64,000 bases of DNA from Anaerolineae bacterium (GTDB taxonomy: Bacteria > Chloroflexota > Anaerolineae > 4572-78 > J111), in the NCBI GenBank assembly GCA_023151115.1, contig JAKLJP010000004.1:62001-126000 (forward strand), written 5' to 3'. The position numbers and the translations under genes are program-made. Position 1 is the stretch's first letter. Every line of letters begins with the position of its first letter. The notes below the pieces were generated by a model. It was not told where the DNA came from. It ran no database searches and saw only the letters and a list, made by a program, of their open reading frames with translations. Shown one piece after another: positions 53,208-61,061 of the stretch.

Positions 53208-53391
53208 GGTTCTGGTTTTAGTTTGGCTAAATGGGAAATTCAAATGGCTCAATCAAGAGGTTTGAGAGCGGTACAAATGTTCTGTTCTGTTAAAGAGCTA
53301 CTTGTATTTGCTGTGATTTTATACTATCATGACTCGCAATTGGGTTTCAATGCGCCAGCGCATACTTTTGGGCTAGGGGTAGCTGGGGGTC

Positions 53392-53577
53392 ATGAAAAAT
53401 AAGCCGGATGATCAAATTTTAGATCTATTTCTTGAACAAATGCGCCATCGCCTGGGCGATCATTTCAAGCAGGTGATTCTTTTCGGTTCACTCGCCAGGG
53501 GAGATTTTGAGGCTGAGTCCGACTACGATTGCCTGGCCATTGTGGATGAGGTTTCGCCGGTGATACATTGGATGTGA
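53392..53577 (+). pseudogene. Truncated MNT-type nucleotidyltransferase
   Basis: 61 residues: FKQVILFGSLARGDFEAESD has the GSxxRGD/E-x-SDxD nucleotidyltransferase signature (SDYDCLAIVDEV). Intact minimal nucleotidyltransferases have about 100 residues; here a stop follows VSPVIHWM, before the third catalytic strand. Such proteins pair with HEPN toxins. The gene appears decayed. Confidence 0.75.
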
Positions 53578-53796
53578 GATTTGAAGAGGTTTCCTCTTGT
53601 CCTAACAAAACACAAGATCAGAAGATGTCGGAAGGATTTGAGCGACTCTTAAACGAATTGGCTCATGTTAAGTACTAGTGCAAAGCAGGCCGGGCTCCCA
53701 CGCCCGGCCCTCGGCGGCGTGGGAGCCGCCTCTGCTAAATTGCACTTGTTCTATACATGAGCCAACGAATTTAAAGCTGAAATCGAAGAAGAGTAA
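53578..53796 (+). pseudogene. Remnant reading frame interrupted by the miniature element
   Basis: A frame offset from the nucleotidyltransferase reads KTQDQKMSEGFERLLNE up to the element and, after removing it and one target duplication, continues FKAEIEEE and stops (TAA 53794-53796). So a gene end existed here before the insertion; its identity is not clear. Confidence 0.5.
53660..53763. mobile_element. 104-bp miniature element, ISL3-like ends, copy 2
   Basis: The inverted copy of 9996-10099, differing at about one base. It is flanked by an exact 8-bp duplication AACGAATT (53652-53659 and 53764-53771) and has GGCTCATGT / ACATGAGCC ends. The same twin hairpins with complementary loops are present. 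Confidence 0.92.
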
Positions 53797-53811
53797 TTGT
53801 CTGAGAAAAAG

Positions 53812-54021
53812 TTACACCCGATCGAAATCTTCCCGATCAATCTCCAACTCGCGTAGGATCTTGGCTAAGAGTGATTTGCCAATATCCTTAGTGGCATGAT
53901 GAGGAACAGGGGCTGAGCGACCCGTCTGAGGATTAAACCAAATTTCGTGGCTACCCGATGCTTGCCGTTTGAACTCACAGCCTAAACGTTGCAGTTTTTT
54001 GACTAATTCACCATATTTCAT
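53812..54021 (-). CDS. hicA: HicA-family mRNA interferase toxin
   Basis: 69 residues. HicA double-stranded RNA-binding-like fold: KYGELVKKLQRLGCEFKRQA with SGSHEIWFNP (catalytic His in GSHxIW), then APVPHHATKDIGKSLLAKIL. Cleaves mRNA in translation-dependent or independent fashion in characterised systems. The ATG overlaps the hicB stop by 4 bp, so the antitoxin gene comes first in the operon. Confidence 0.9.
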   Translation of the reverse strand: MKYGELVKKLQRLGCEFKRQASGSHEIWFNPQTGRSAPVPHHATKDIGKSLLAKILRELEIDREDFDRV

Positions 54022-54266
54022 ATGGCGACAGGCAAGTTGGCTTGATAAGGTATGGCTTCTACTTTAAGCGTTTCCGGCAGCGATTGGCCTGTTTCTTGCA
54101 TCGTTTCCAGTAGTGCGCGGATTACAGCCGGGGCATCGGCCAAAATTTCGTCAATTGTATCACCGGCTACGATCAAATTAGGCAAATCAGGGCTGGTAGC
54201 CATATATTTGTAATCGCCGTCGGCTAATGGCTCAATAGTTAATCTGAGATTATAGACCATTTCCAT
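54018..54266 (-). CDS. hicB: HicB-family antitoxin
   Basis: 82 residues from the ATG at 54266, which has GAGGG six nt upstream; an ATG at 54272 overlaps that RBS. HicB partial RNase H-like fold: LRLTIEPLADGDYKYMATSP, DLPNLIVAGDTIDEILADAP, AVIRALLETMQETGQSLPE. No DNA-binding extension is seen at the C-terminus (ends YQANLPVAI), so autoregulation may need another factor. It neutralises the HicA product encoded directly downstream. Confidence 0.85.
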   Translation of the reverse strand: MEMVYNLRLTIEPLADGDYKYMATSPDLPNLIVAGDTIDEILADAPAVIRALLETMQETGQSLPETLKVEAIPYQANLPVAI

Positions 54267-54298
54267 GTTCATCCCTCATTGTTTATAGATTACTTTAA

Positions 54299-54326
54299 AT
54301 TATAAGAGTCTGTAGTTAAACCACAA
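54299..54326 (-). promoter_or_regulatory. Promoter of hicBA
   Basis: On the minus strand: -35 TTGTGG (54326-54321), 16-bp spacer, -10 TATAAT (54304-54299), about 33 bp before the hicB start. Confidence 0.55.
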
Positions 54327-54351
54327 ATGACAATAAAAAAGCCAATAACTG

Positions 54352-56667
54352 ATGACTGATAACACTTTCTTTCCCCGCCCTTCGCAACAAAAAATCCTCG
54401 ATACCATCCTCAGCGCCGTTGGGCCGGTGCGGATGGGGGTGTCGGCAGTGCCGGGGAGCGGCAAAACCCATATTCTCTCCTACCTGGCCTCGGAGCTGGT
54501 CCAGCGTGTCGGCGATGAGCAGGAGGTACTGATTGTGACCCTGGTCAACGCGGCGGTGGATAACTTCCGCCGCCGGGTGGATGGCTTTGTGCGGGCTAAG
54601 GGTCTGCTGCCCGGCTTTAATTACCGGGTTTGCACCCTGCATTCGCTGGCCCATGAGATTGTCCAGCAGCGCCCTTCGCTGGTCGGCTTGAGCCAGGATT
54701 ACGATATTGTGGACGAGCGCACCGCCGAACTGCTGCTGCGCGAGGTGGTCGAAGGCTGGCTGGCGGCCAATGCTTCCCGGCTTGAGGACTACCTGGCCCC
54801 CGGCCTGGAAATCCAACCCTTACTACGCCAGCATTTACCCGAACAGGTCCTGGCAATTGCCCAGAACTTTATCAAGCGGGCCAAAGATAACCGCCTGGCT
54901 CCCTACGAACTGGAGGATAGCCTGAGCCGTTACCCGGAGCGGCTGCCCCTGGCCCAACTGGGATTGGATATCTACCGCGAGTACCAAAACCGGCTGGCCC
55001 GTACCGGCGTGGATTTTGATGACCTGATTCGCCTGGCCGCCCAGGCCATCGAGCTGGACCCCGATTTTCTGGCCCGGCTGCGCCAGCGTTGGCCCTATAT
55101 TTTAGAAGACGAAGCCCAGGACAGCAGTCTACTGCAACAGGAAATCCTGGAAAACCTGACCGGCCCCGGCGGTACGTGGGTCCGCGTCGGCGACCCCAAC
55201 CAGGCCATCTACGAAACCTTCACCACCGCCGACCCGGAACACCTGCGCGGCTTTTTGCGCCGCGATGATGTGATTTCGCTGCCTATGCCGGAATCGGGCC
55301 GTTCTTCAGCCAGCATTATTGAGTTAGCCAATCACCTGATTGATTGGACCATGACCGAGCATCCTCGCCCGGAAGTGCAGGATGCCCTCAGCCTGCCCCA
55401 CATCGAGCCGACGCCGGAAGGCGACCCGCAGCCTAACCCACCCGACCGGTCCGACCAGATTCACTTTCGCCCTGAAAAGTTTAAACCGGCCCAGGAAATC
55501 CAGGCGATTGTGCGCTCGGTCAAGGGCTGGCTCAAGCAAAACCCCACCCAAACCGTGGCCATTCTCGACGCGCGCAACAAGCGCGGGGTAGATATTGCCA
55601 ACGCCCTGCGCCGGGCCGATGTGCCCTACGTCGAGCTGCTCAACAGCACCGCCGCCACCCGCAGCACTGCCGGGGTGCTGGGCAATGTGCTCAAATACCT
55701 GGCCCGCCCCGAAGATGCCCGCCAGTTGGCCACCGTCTTCCACGTCTGGAAGCGGCACGAGTGGGATTTGGAAGATTTGCAGCCCATCTTCCAGCACGTC
55801 GAAACGACCCTGCAAAACCTGGCCCACCTGGAAGATTATTTGTGGCCCCGTCCCGGCCGCAACTGGTTGGAAAATCAGGCCGAGATCATTCTGCCCGTAG
55901 AAGGCGGCCAGCGAATGAGCGAATCTGCCGCAGAGCGTGGCGGAGAAGATGAATTTTCGCCGCCGCATTTCATCCTCTCCTTACTCACCGATTTCCGGAA
56001 CTTTGTCCGCCGCTGGCAGGGGGCCGCCATCCTGCCGATTGACCAACTGATTTTGCTCCTGGCCCAGGATTTGTTCGACAGCCCGGCCGACCTGGCCCTG
56101 GCCCACAAATTTGCCGTCGTGCTGCGCCGCATCGCCGCCGAACACCCTGATTACCGTCTGCCCCAATTTGTCGAGGAACTGGCCGAGATTGCCCGCAACC
56201 AGCGCCGCTTTTTAGGCTTTGACGAGGATATGGGCGGTTTTGAGCCGCCGCCGGGCAAGGTTACGGTAGCCACCATGCACCGGGCCAAAGGCCTGGAATG
56301 GGACCGGGTGTATTTGATGGGTCTCAACAACTACAGCTTCCCCTCCGGTCAACCGCAAGATACCTACTTTTCTGAAAAGTGGTTTGTGCGCGACTCACTC
56401 AACCTGGAAGCCGAAGGACTGGCCCAACTGGAAGCCCTCATCAACCCCGACGAAAGCTATGTCGAAGGCACAGCCACCGAAGCCGCCCGGCTCGATCTGG
56501 TCAAAGAACGTCTGCGCCTCTTCTTTGTCGGCCTGACCCGCGCCCGCCAGGAATTGATTGTCACCTGGAACACCGGCCAGCAGTACGCCGGCAAATTGGA
56601 TAATCAGCCTGCGATTCCTTTTGTGGCTTTGCAAACGTGGAGGCAGGGAGTAGGGAGTAAGGAGTAG
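54352..56667 (+). CDS. UvrD/Rep-family DNA helicase
   Basis: 771 residues with complete SF1A motifs: Walker A MGVSAVPGSGKTHIL, motif Ia TLVNAAVDNFRRR, Walker B YILEDEAQDSSLLQ, motif III VRVGDPNQAIYETF, motif V VATMHRAKGLEWDRVYLMGL, motif VI RLRLFFVGLTRARQELIVTW. It should be an active 3'-5' helicase. No nuclease domain is fused; a RecB-like nuclease gene follows, separated by a small broken gene. Together with the AddB-like protein at 44777 and recJ they may form a recombination-repair set. There is no clear RBS. Confidence 0.9.
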   Translation: MTDNTFFPRPSQQKILDTILSAVGPVRMGVSAVPGSGKTHILSYLASELVQRVGDEQEVLIVTLVNAAVDNFRRRVDGFVRAKGLLPGFNYRVCTLHSLAHEIVQQRPSLVGLSQDYDIVDERTAELLLREVVEGWLAANASRLEDYLAPGLEIQPLLRQHLPEQVLAIAQNFIKRAKDNRLAPYELEDSLSRYPERLPLAQLGLDIYREYQNRLARTGVDFDDLIRLAAQAIELDPDFLARLRQRWPYILEDEAQDSSLLQQEILENLTGPGGTWVRVGDPNQAIYETFTTADPEHLRGFLRRDDVISLPMPESGRSSASIIELANHLIDWTMTEHPRPEVQDALSLPHIEPTPEGDPQPNPPDRSDQIHFRPEKFKPAQEIQAIVRSVKGWLKQNPTQTVAILDARNKRGVDIANALRRADVPYVELLNSTAATRSTAGVLGNVLKYLARPEDARQLATVFHVWKRHEWDLEDLQPIFQHVETTLQNLAHLEDYLWPRPGRNWLENQAEIILPVEGGQRMSESAAERGGEDEFSPPHFILSLLTDFRNFVRRWQGAAILPIDQLILLLAQDLFDSPADLALAHKFAVVLRRIAAEHPDYRLPQFVEELAEIARNQRRFLGFDEDMGGFEPPPGKVTVATMHRAKGLEWDRVYLMGLNNYSFPSGQPQDTYFSEKWFVRDSLNLEAEGLAQLEALINPDESYVEGTATEAARLDLVKERLRLFFVGLTRARQELIVTWNTGQQYAGKLDNQPAIPFVALQTWRQGVGSKE

Positions 56668-56672
56668 GGGGC
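56641..56672. repeat. GGGAGTA heptamer repeats, left arm
   Basis: GGGAGTAGGGAGTAAGGAGT and a further GGGGGCA unit, at the 3' end of the helicase gene. It is complementary in type to the CTACTCC units at 57046-57082, so the two arms flank the four-helix-bundle gene. Confidence 0.8.
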
Positions 56673-56680
56673 AAAGAGAT

Positions 56681-57042
56681 ATGGGAAGTATTTCGAGTTT
56701 CCAACAATTGGAAGTATGGCAAGAAGCCCACAAATTGGTGTTGATGGTCTATCGAATCACCAAAGAGTTTCCTAACGAGGAAAAATTTGGCCTGGTAACA
56801 CAGATGCGACGAGCGGCTGTATCAATTCCAGCCAATATTGCCGAAGGTTTCAAACGGCGGGGTATCCAGGATAAAATTCGTTTTTACATACCTCGGAAGG
56901 ATCATTGGAAGAACTGAAATACTTCTTTATCTTATCAAAAGATTTAGAGTATGTCCTCTCAAATGATGACTTGATGGCTCAAGCAGAAAAAGTAGGTCGT
57001 TTGCTTTATGGACTCATCGTCAGCACAGAAAATTGTCAATAA
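56681..57042 (+). pseudogene. Four-helix-bundle (23S rRNA IVP-type) protein, frameshifted
   Basis: The first frame reads SFQQLEVWQEAHKLVLMVYR, MRRAAVSIPANIAEGFKRRG, then goes out of frame near 56894 and stops at 56917. In the next frame SEGSLEELKYFFILSKDLEY and QAEKVGRLLYGLIVSTENCQ complete a normal protein of about 120 residues ending at 57042. One missing A in TTTTACATACC would explain it (FYN T SEGS). The family binds rRNA or is encoded in rRNA insertions; its role is unclear. A sequencing error is possible. Confidence 0.8.
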
Positions 57043-57901
57043 ACCCCTACTTCCTACTTCTTACTCCCTACTCCCTACCTTCCAATTTAGCCAATCCAGC
57101 CTCCAAGATTTTGAGACCTGCCCCCGCCGGTTCAAACTGCGCTACCTGGATCGGCTGCGCTGGCCTGCCGTCGAGTCGGAGCCGGTGCGAGAGGCAGAGC
57201 GGCTGGCCCAATTGGGCACGGATTTTCATCGCCTGGTGCAGCAGCACGTGGCCGGCCTGTCCGAAGAGATTTTGAATCAACACCTGGCTGAAAGCGACCC
57301 CTCGCTGCGAATTTGGTGGCAAAGTTATCTCCAGTATCGCCCCACCCTGGCCGCCGGAACCCGTCTCTATCCCGAAACTGTGCTGTCTGTCCCGCTGCGC
57401 GGTTATCGGCTGCTGGCCCGCTTCGACCTGCTGGCGGTCCAGCCGGATGGCCGCTTTCTGATTATTGACTGGAAAACCTCGCTCCATAAACCTGAGCGAG
57501 ATAATTTAGCTCGGCGGATGCAAACCCACGTCTATCCTTACGTGCTGGCTATGGGGGGCGCAGCCTTCAACAACGGCCAGCCGCTTGACCCGGCGGCCAT
57601 CGAGATGATTTACTGGTATCCCACCAGTCCAGACCAGCCGGAACACTTTACCTACAGCGCCCAACTCCGCCAGCAGGATGAAGAATTTCTCAGCAATCTG
57701 ATCGAGCAGATCAAACACGCTGTCCAAACGGCTACTTTTCCGCTGGTCGAAGACAAAAAGGCCTGTACCTACTGCGTCTACCGTTCCTACTGTGATCGCG
57801 GCCAAACAGGCGGCCCCCTGGCAGAATTGGCCGATGAGACAGTGACCGAACTGGACCTGTCCTCGCTCGATTGGGATCAAATTGCGGAGATACAGTTTTA
57901 A
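57008..57901 (+). CDS. RecB/Cas4-like PD-(D/E)XK nuclease with Fe-S cysteines
   Basis: 297 residues. Nuclease core: LLARFDLLAVQPDGRFLIID with Asp of motif II, then DWKTSLHKPE (motif III, D-x-K), and a QTHVYPYVLAMGG helix (motif IV). One Cys early (FETCPRRFKLRYL) and three late (CTYCVYRSYC) match the AddB/Cas4 iron-sulfur arrangement. The first 25 residues (LLPTSYSLLPTF) come from heptamer repeats and may not be original; the ATG has no RBS and lies inside the tail of the broken upstream gene. Likely partner of the helicase at 54352 in end resection. Confidence 0.85.
   Translation: MDSSSAQKIVNKPLLPTSYSLLPTFQFSQSSLQDFETCPRRFKLRYLDRLRWPAVESEPVREAERLAQLGTDFHRLVQQHVAGLSEEILNQHLAESDPSLRIWWQSYLQYRPTLAAGTRLYPETVLSVPLRGYRLLARFDLLAVQPDGRFLIIDWKTSLHKPERDNLARRMQTHVYPYVLAMGGAAFNNGQPLDPAAIEMIYWYPTSPDQPEHFTYSAQLRQQDEEFLSNLIEQIKHAVQTATFPLVEDKKACTYCVYRSYCDRGQTGGPLAELADETVTELDLSSLDWDQIAEIQF
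57046..57082. repeat. CTACTTC/CTACTCC heptamer repeats, right arm
   Basis: CTACTTCCTACTTCTTACTC and then CCTACTCCCTACC: five 7-nt units inside the 5' part of the nuclease gene, coding LLPTSYSLLPT. It is the inverted counterpart of 56641-56672. Confidence 0.8.
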
Positions 57902-57924
57902 AATGTTCCGGGATTTAAGCCAGC

Positions 57925-57982
57925 TAAAACGTCTTGCGTCTTGCGTAAGTAAACGGAAGACGCAACACGCAAGACGGAATTA
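57925..57982. repeat. Heptamer-repeat hairpin, CGTCTTG / CAAGACG family, copy 2
   Basis: CGTCTTGCGTCTTGCG on the left and GACGCAACACGCAAGACG on the right, across a short spacer. Same units as at 23464-23535. Confidence 0.8.
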
Positions 57983-57987
57983 AGCCG

Positions 57988-58302
57988 ATGAACGAAACCT
58001 TATTTCAAACCCTTCTTGCTGAACTTACACCCAAGGCCTTGGCTTATCTGGCGCGAGATTTGGAGGAAAGCCAGGCGGAATGGCAGTCCTACCCAGAAGA
58101 CGCGCCGCCCACAGCTACGCAGCAGGCGCTTCAACAAACGCTGGCTGTCGTCAAAGCCGCCGGCGCAGCGCGGGCTGAGGCCGAGGGCCTCGATTTTGCC
58201 CAGTTGATTGAGCAGGCCAGGGAAGAACAATCTGCCGAAGAGGATTGGATGGCCCAGCGCAACCAACAAGTCCGCCAGAATTGGCTAAGCGATCTGGAGT
58301 GA
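57988..58302 (+). CDS. Small helical protein, unknown
   Basis: 104 residues, acidic, Ala/Glu/Gln-rich and predicted all-helical (LFQTLLAELTPKALAYLARD, EEDWMAQRNQQVRQNWLSDL). No family is recognised. It lies between two heptamer hairpins and between the nuclease and recJ genes, same strand. Coding is supported by codon-position bias in Ala/Gln/Glu codons and a fair length; no RBS is clear. Confidence 0.5.
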   Translation: MNETLFQTLLAELTPKALAYLARDLEESQAEWQSYPEDAPPTATQQALQQTLAVVKAAGAARAEAEGLDFAQLIEQAREEQSAEEDWMAQRNQQVRQNWLSDLE

Positions 58303-58309
58303 AGCAACT

Positions 58310-58382
58310 AAATTGTGAATTGTGAATGAAAATTACTTTCTCTTAAACCGTTCACAATTCACTGTTCACAATTCGCAATTAT
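58310..58382. repeat. Heptamer-repeat hairpin, ATTGTGA / TTCACAA family
   Basis: AAATTGTGAATTGTGAATG on the left and TTCACAATTCACTGTTCACA, then ATTCGCAATT, on the right. It ends two bases before the recJ start codon, so it probably forms part of the recJ leader and could affect translation. Confidence 0.8.
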
Positions 58383-58383
58383 T

Positions 58384-60663
58384 ATGACTCACTGGCTTCT
58401 CCCCACCCAACCTCATATTCCCTCCGCGCTGCTCGACTTTATCGGCGACCCCTTGCTGGCGCAACTGTTAGCTCAGCGGGGCATCACAACGGTAGAGCAG
58501 GCCCACGCTTTTCTCGATCCTGAGATTTACCAGCCCGCCCCGCCCGAAGTTCTGCCCGACCTGGAGCAAGCCGTCGCCCGTTTGAACCGAGCCATCGAGC
58601 GCCAGGAGTTGATTTGTGTCTGGGGTGATTTTGATGTGGATGGGCAGACCGCCACCGCCCTCCTGGTTTCCACCCTGCAAAGTTTGGGGGCAAAGGTCCG
58701 CTCTTACATTCCCAACCGGCTGACCGAATCGCACGGGATGAAACTGCCGGCTCTGCGGCGGCTCATCGCCCAGGGAGTCCAGGTGATTTTGACCTGCGAC
58801 ACCGGCATTGCCGAGCACGAAGCTATAACTGCCGCCCAGTCCGCCGGGGTGGAGGTCATTGTAACCGACCACCACGACCTGGCCGAAACGCTGCCACCCG
58901 CGCTGGCGGTGGTCAACCCCAAACGCCTGCCGTCGCAGCATCCCCTGCGCGAACTGCCGGGAGTAGGCGTGGCCTACAAGCTGGCCGAAGGACTCTATCA
59001 ATCCCGCCAGCGGGCTGTCGAGGGCGAAACCCTGCTGGATTTGGTCGCCCTGGGCATTGTGGCCGACGTGGCCCAGCAGGTCGGTGATACCCGCTATTTG
59101 CTGCAAAAGGGGCTGCTGGCCCTGCGCCAGACGACCCGATTGGGGCTGCAAACTCTGATCGAAAGCGCCCGCCTCACCCCGGAGGGGTTGACCGAAGAAC
59201 ACATCGGCTTCTGGCTGGCTCCCCGCCTCAACGCCCTGGGCCGCTTGGGCGACGCTAACCTGGCCGTCGAGTTGTTGACCACCGCCGACCTGACCCGCGC
59301 CCGCATTATCGCTCTGCAATTGGAAGCCCTGAACGACCGGCGTAAAATGCTGACCGACCGGGTGGTGGTCCAAGCCCTCAGCCAGTTGGCAGATACCCCT
59401 TCGCTGGCCGACTACAACGCCATTGTCCTGGCCGCCGCCGGCTGGCATCCCGGCGTGCTGGGCCTGGCCGCCGGCCGGCTGATTGACCAGTTTGGCAAGC
59501 CCACGATTCTGTTGGCCTTGTCGCCCGACGAACCGTTGGCCCGTGGCTCGGCCCGCTCCGTGCCCGGCTGCGATATTCATCAGGCCCTCAAAAGCCAGGC
59601 CCATCTACTGACTAGCTTTGGCGGGCATCCCCAGGCCGCCGGGCTGGCTTTAGCCGCCGAAAATATTCTCGCCCTTCGCCGGGGTTTATCGGCGGCGCTG
59701 GCCGGCTGCCAGACCACTGCGCCTCAGACGATGACCCTGGATGCTGTCGTCGAGTGGTCGCAAGTGTCGCCGGAACTGCTGGCCTCGATTAACCGGCTGG
59801 CCCCCTTTGGGGCAGGCAATCCGCGGGTGCAGTTGGGCTGTACCGGCCTGACGCTGGTTGACGAAGCCATCTTTGGCAAAACCGGGGCGCACAAACGGCT
59901 GGCTGCACGAGACGCCGCCGGCCTGGTCCGGGAAATCATCTGGTGGGGCGGGGCCACCCAACCTTCGCCCCAGGGCACATTTGACCTGGCCTTCACCCTC
60001 AGCCCCGACGATTTCAAGGGCAGCGGTATTCAGATCGAGTGGCTGGCCGCCCGCGAGTGGACCCCCGCCCCCGTTGTTCCCAAAACCGAGTTCATTGATT
60101 GGCGGCAGACTGACAATCTCCAATCCAAAATCCAAAATCTAAAATCCAAAATCATCTGGTCTGAGGGTCTCCCCCTCCCCCCTTTTTCCCCCCTCCCCCG
60201 CCACCATCTTTCCCCCGCCGAAACCCTGGTCGTCTGGACTGCCCCGCCGGGCCAGGATATTTACCAGCAGGCGCTGACGCAGGTCAAGCCTCGCCAGATT
60301 TTTTTGGTCGGGCAGCCCTCGCCGTTGGATACCTTGCCTGCATTTATGCAACAGTTGTTAGGGCTGGTCAAATATGCCTTAACCCACAAAGAGGGTGAAG
60401 TCAACCTGGAAGAACTGGCCGCCGCGCTCGGCCACCGCCCGGCGACGGCCCGGCTGGGGCTGGATTGGTTAGTGGCGCAGGGGAAGTTATCCATCTACGC
60501 CGACGAAGGCGAAATCGTGGTGCTTCGCCCGGCGCAGCGCCCGCCCGCCTCTGAAGAGTCCCTGGTGAAAAAGCTGCTGCAAACCGCCCTGGCCGAAACG
60601 GCGGCTTACCGAAGGTTTTTTAAGGAAGCGAGCTTGTCGGCCTTGCAGCAGGGGATAGGGTGA
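58384..60663 (+). CDS. recJ: Single-strand-specific exonuclease RecJ with C-terminal winged-helix-like tail
   Basis: 759 residues. DHH motifs: VWGDFDVDGQTATALLVSTL (motif I), LTCDTGIAEHEAI (II), VIVTDHHDLAE (III) and VNPKRLPSQHPLRELPGVGV (IV). The DHHA1 part contains GWHPGVLGLAAGRL and TSFGGHPQAAGLAL; an OB-like region follows. Past about 580, heptamer repeats (60114-60153) code a Lys/Ser/Asn linker, and the last 130 residues form a domain with EVNLEELAAALGHRPATARL, like a winged helix, not present in short RecJ. 5'-3' ssDNA exonuclease in recombination and mismatch repair. Confidence 0.92.
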   Translation: MTHWLLPTQPHIPSALLDFIGDPLLAQLLAQRGITTVEQAHAFLDPEIYQPAPPEVLPDLEQAVARLNRAIERQELICVWGDFDVDGQTATALLVSTLQSLGAKVRSYIPNRLTESHGMKLPALRRLIAQGVQVILTCDTGIAEHEAITAAQSAGVEVIVTDHHDLAETLPPALAVVNPKRLPSQHPLRELPGVGVAYKLAEGLYQSRQRAVEGETLLDLVALGIVADVAQQVGDTRYLLQKGLLALRQTTRLGLQTLIESARLTPEGLTEEHIGFWLAPRLNALGRLGDANLAVELLTTADLTRARIIALQLEALNDRRKMLTDRVVVQALSQLADTPSLADYNAIVLAAAGWHPGVLGLAAGRLIDQFGKPTILLALSPDEPLARGSARSVPGCDIHQALKSQAHLLTSFGGHPQAAGLALAAENILALRRGLSAALAGCQTTAPQTMTLDAVVEWSQVSPELLASINRLAPFGAGNPRVQLGCTGLTLVDEAIFGKTGAHKRLAARDAAGLVREIIWWGGATQPSPQGTFDLAFTLSPDDFKGSGIQIEWLAAREWTPAPVVPKTEFIDWRQTDNLQSKIQNLKSKIIWSEGLPLPPFSPLPRHHLSPAETLVVWTAPPGQDIYQQALTQVKPRQIFLVGQPSPLDTLPAFMQQLLGLVKYALTHKEGEVNLEELAAALGHRPATARLGLDWLVAQGKLSIYADEGEIVVLRPAQRPPASEESLVKKLLQTALAETAAYRRFFKEASLSALQQGIG
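60114..60153. repeat. In-frame AATCCAA heptamers in recJ
   Basis: AATCTCCAATCCAAAATCCA followed by AAATCTAAAATCCAAAATC: four to five AATCCAA-type units coding NLQSKIQNLKSKI between the core and the extra C-terminal domain. Confidence 0.88.
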
Positions 60664-60689
60664 TGGCAGGAGGTTCAATTGTTACACGC

Positions 60690-60718
60690 TTGTCGGGAGG
60701 GTAAATTTATTGTAAAAT
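60690..60718 (+). promoter_or_regulatory. Promoter of the Phd/PIN operon
   Basis: -35 TTGTCG (60690-60695), 17-bp spacer, -10 TAAAAT (60713-60718); the antitoxin ATG is 20 bp further with GGGAGG in between. Confidence 0.55.
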
Positions 60719-60737
60719 GTAAGGGAGGAATGGAACC

Positions 60738-61055
60738 ATGCCAAAAGTTGTAACCTCGACTGAATTGCAGAAGAATTCTGATATTATCATTGATTGGGCC
60801 AAATCGGAGCGTGAAACGGTTATTGTAGAAACTTCTGGCCAACCGTTGGTAGCTATTCTTCCCTTTGATGAATATCAAGAATATCTTGAGTATAAAAAGA
60901 TGCAGCACGCTCGCACCGATAGGTTTAAGCGGCTGCGACAATTGGCCGAACAGAACGCTACCTATGGGTTGAGTGAGGCAGAAGCTTCAGCGTTGGTTGA
61001 AGCAGCGCGTGAGGAAGTTTACCAAAACAATCAGGACAAATCTGCTGAGTCTTAA
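60738..61055 (+). CDS. Phd/YefM-family antitoxin
   Basis: 105 residues. Phd N-terminal DNA-binding fold: VVTSTELQKNSDIIIDWAKS, ETVIVETSGQPLVAILPFDE, YQEYLEYKK. The C-terminal 40 residues are helical and charged (RLRQLAEQNATYGLSEAEAS) and would wrap the toxin. GGGAGG precedes the ATG. The PIN gene starts six bp after its stop. Confidence 0.88.
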   Translation: MPKVVTSTELQKNSDIIIDWAKSERETVIVETSGQPLVAILPFDEYQEYLEYKKMQHARTDRFKRLRQLAEQNATYGLSEAEASALVEAAREEVYQNNQDKSAES

Positions 61056-61061
61056 GCGCGT

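Noticed and set aside
53148..53402. 84-codon plus-strand frame upstream of the nucleotidyltransferase
   Set aside because: Mostly antisense to the cyclase N-terminus and lacking an RBS or motif.
58468..59604. Open frame of 378 codons on the minus strand
   Set aside because: Antisense to recJ, whose DHH motifs are all present; no domain is visible in the mirrored frame.
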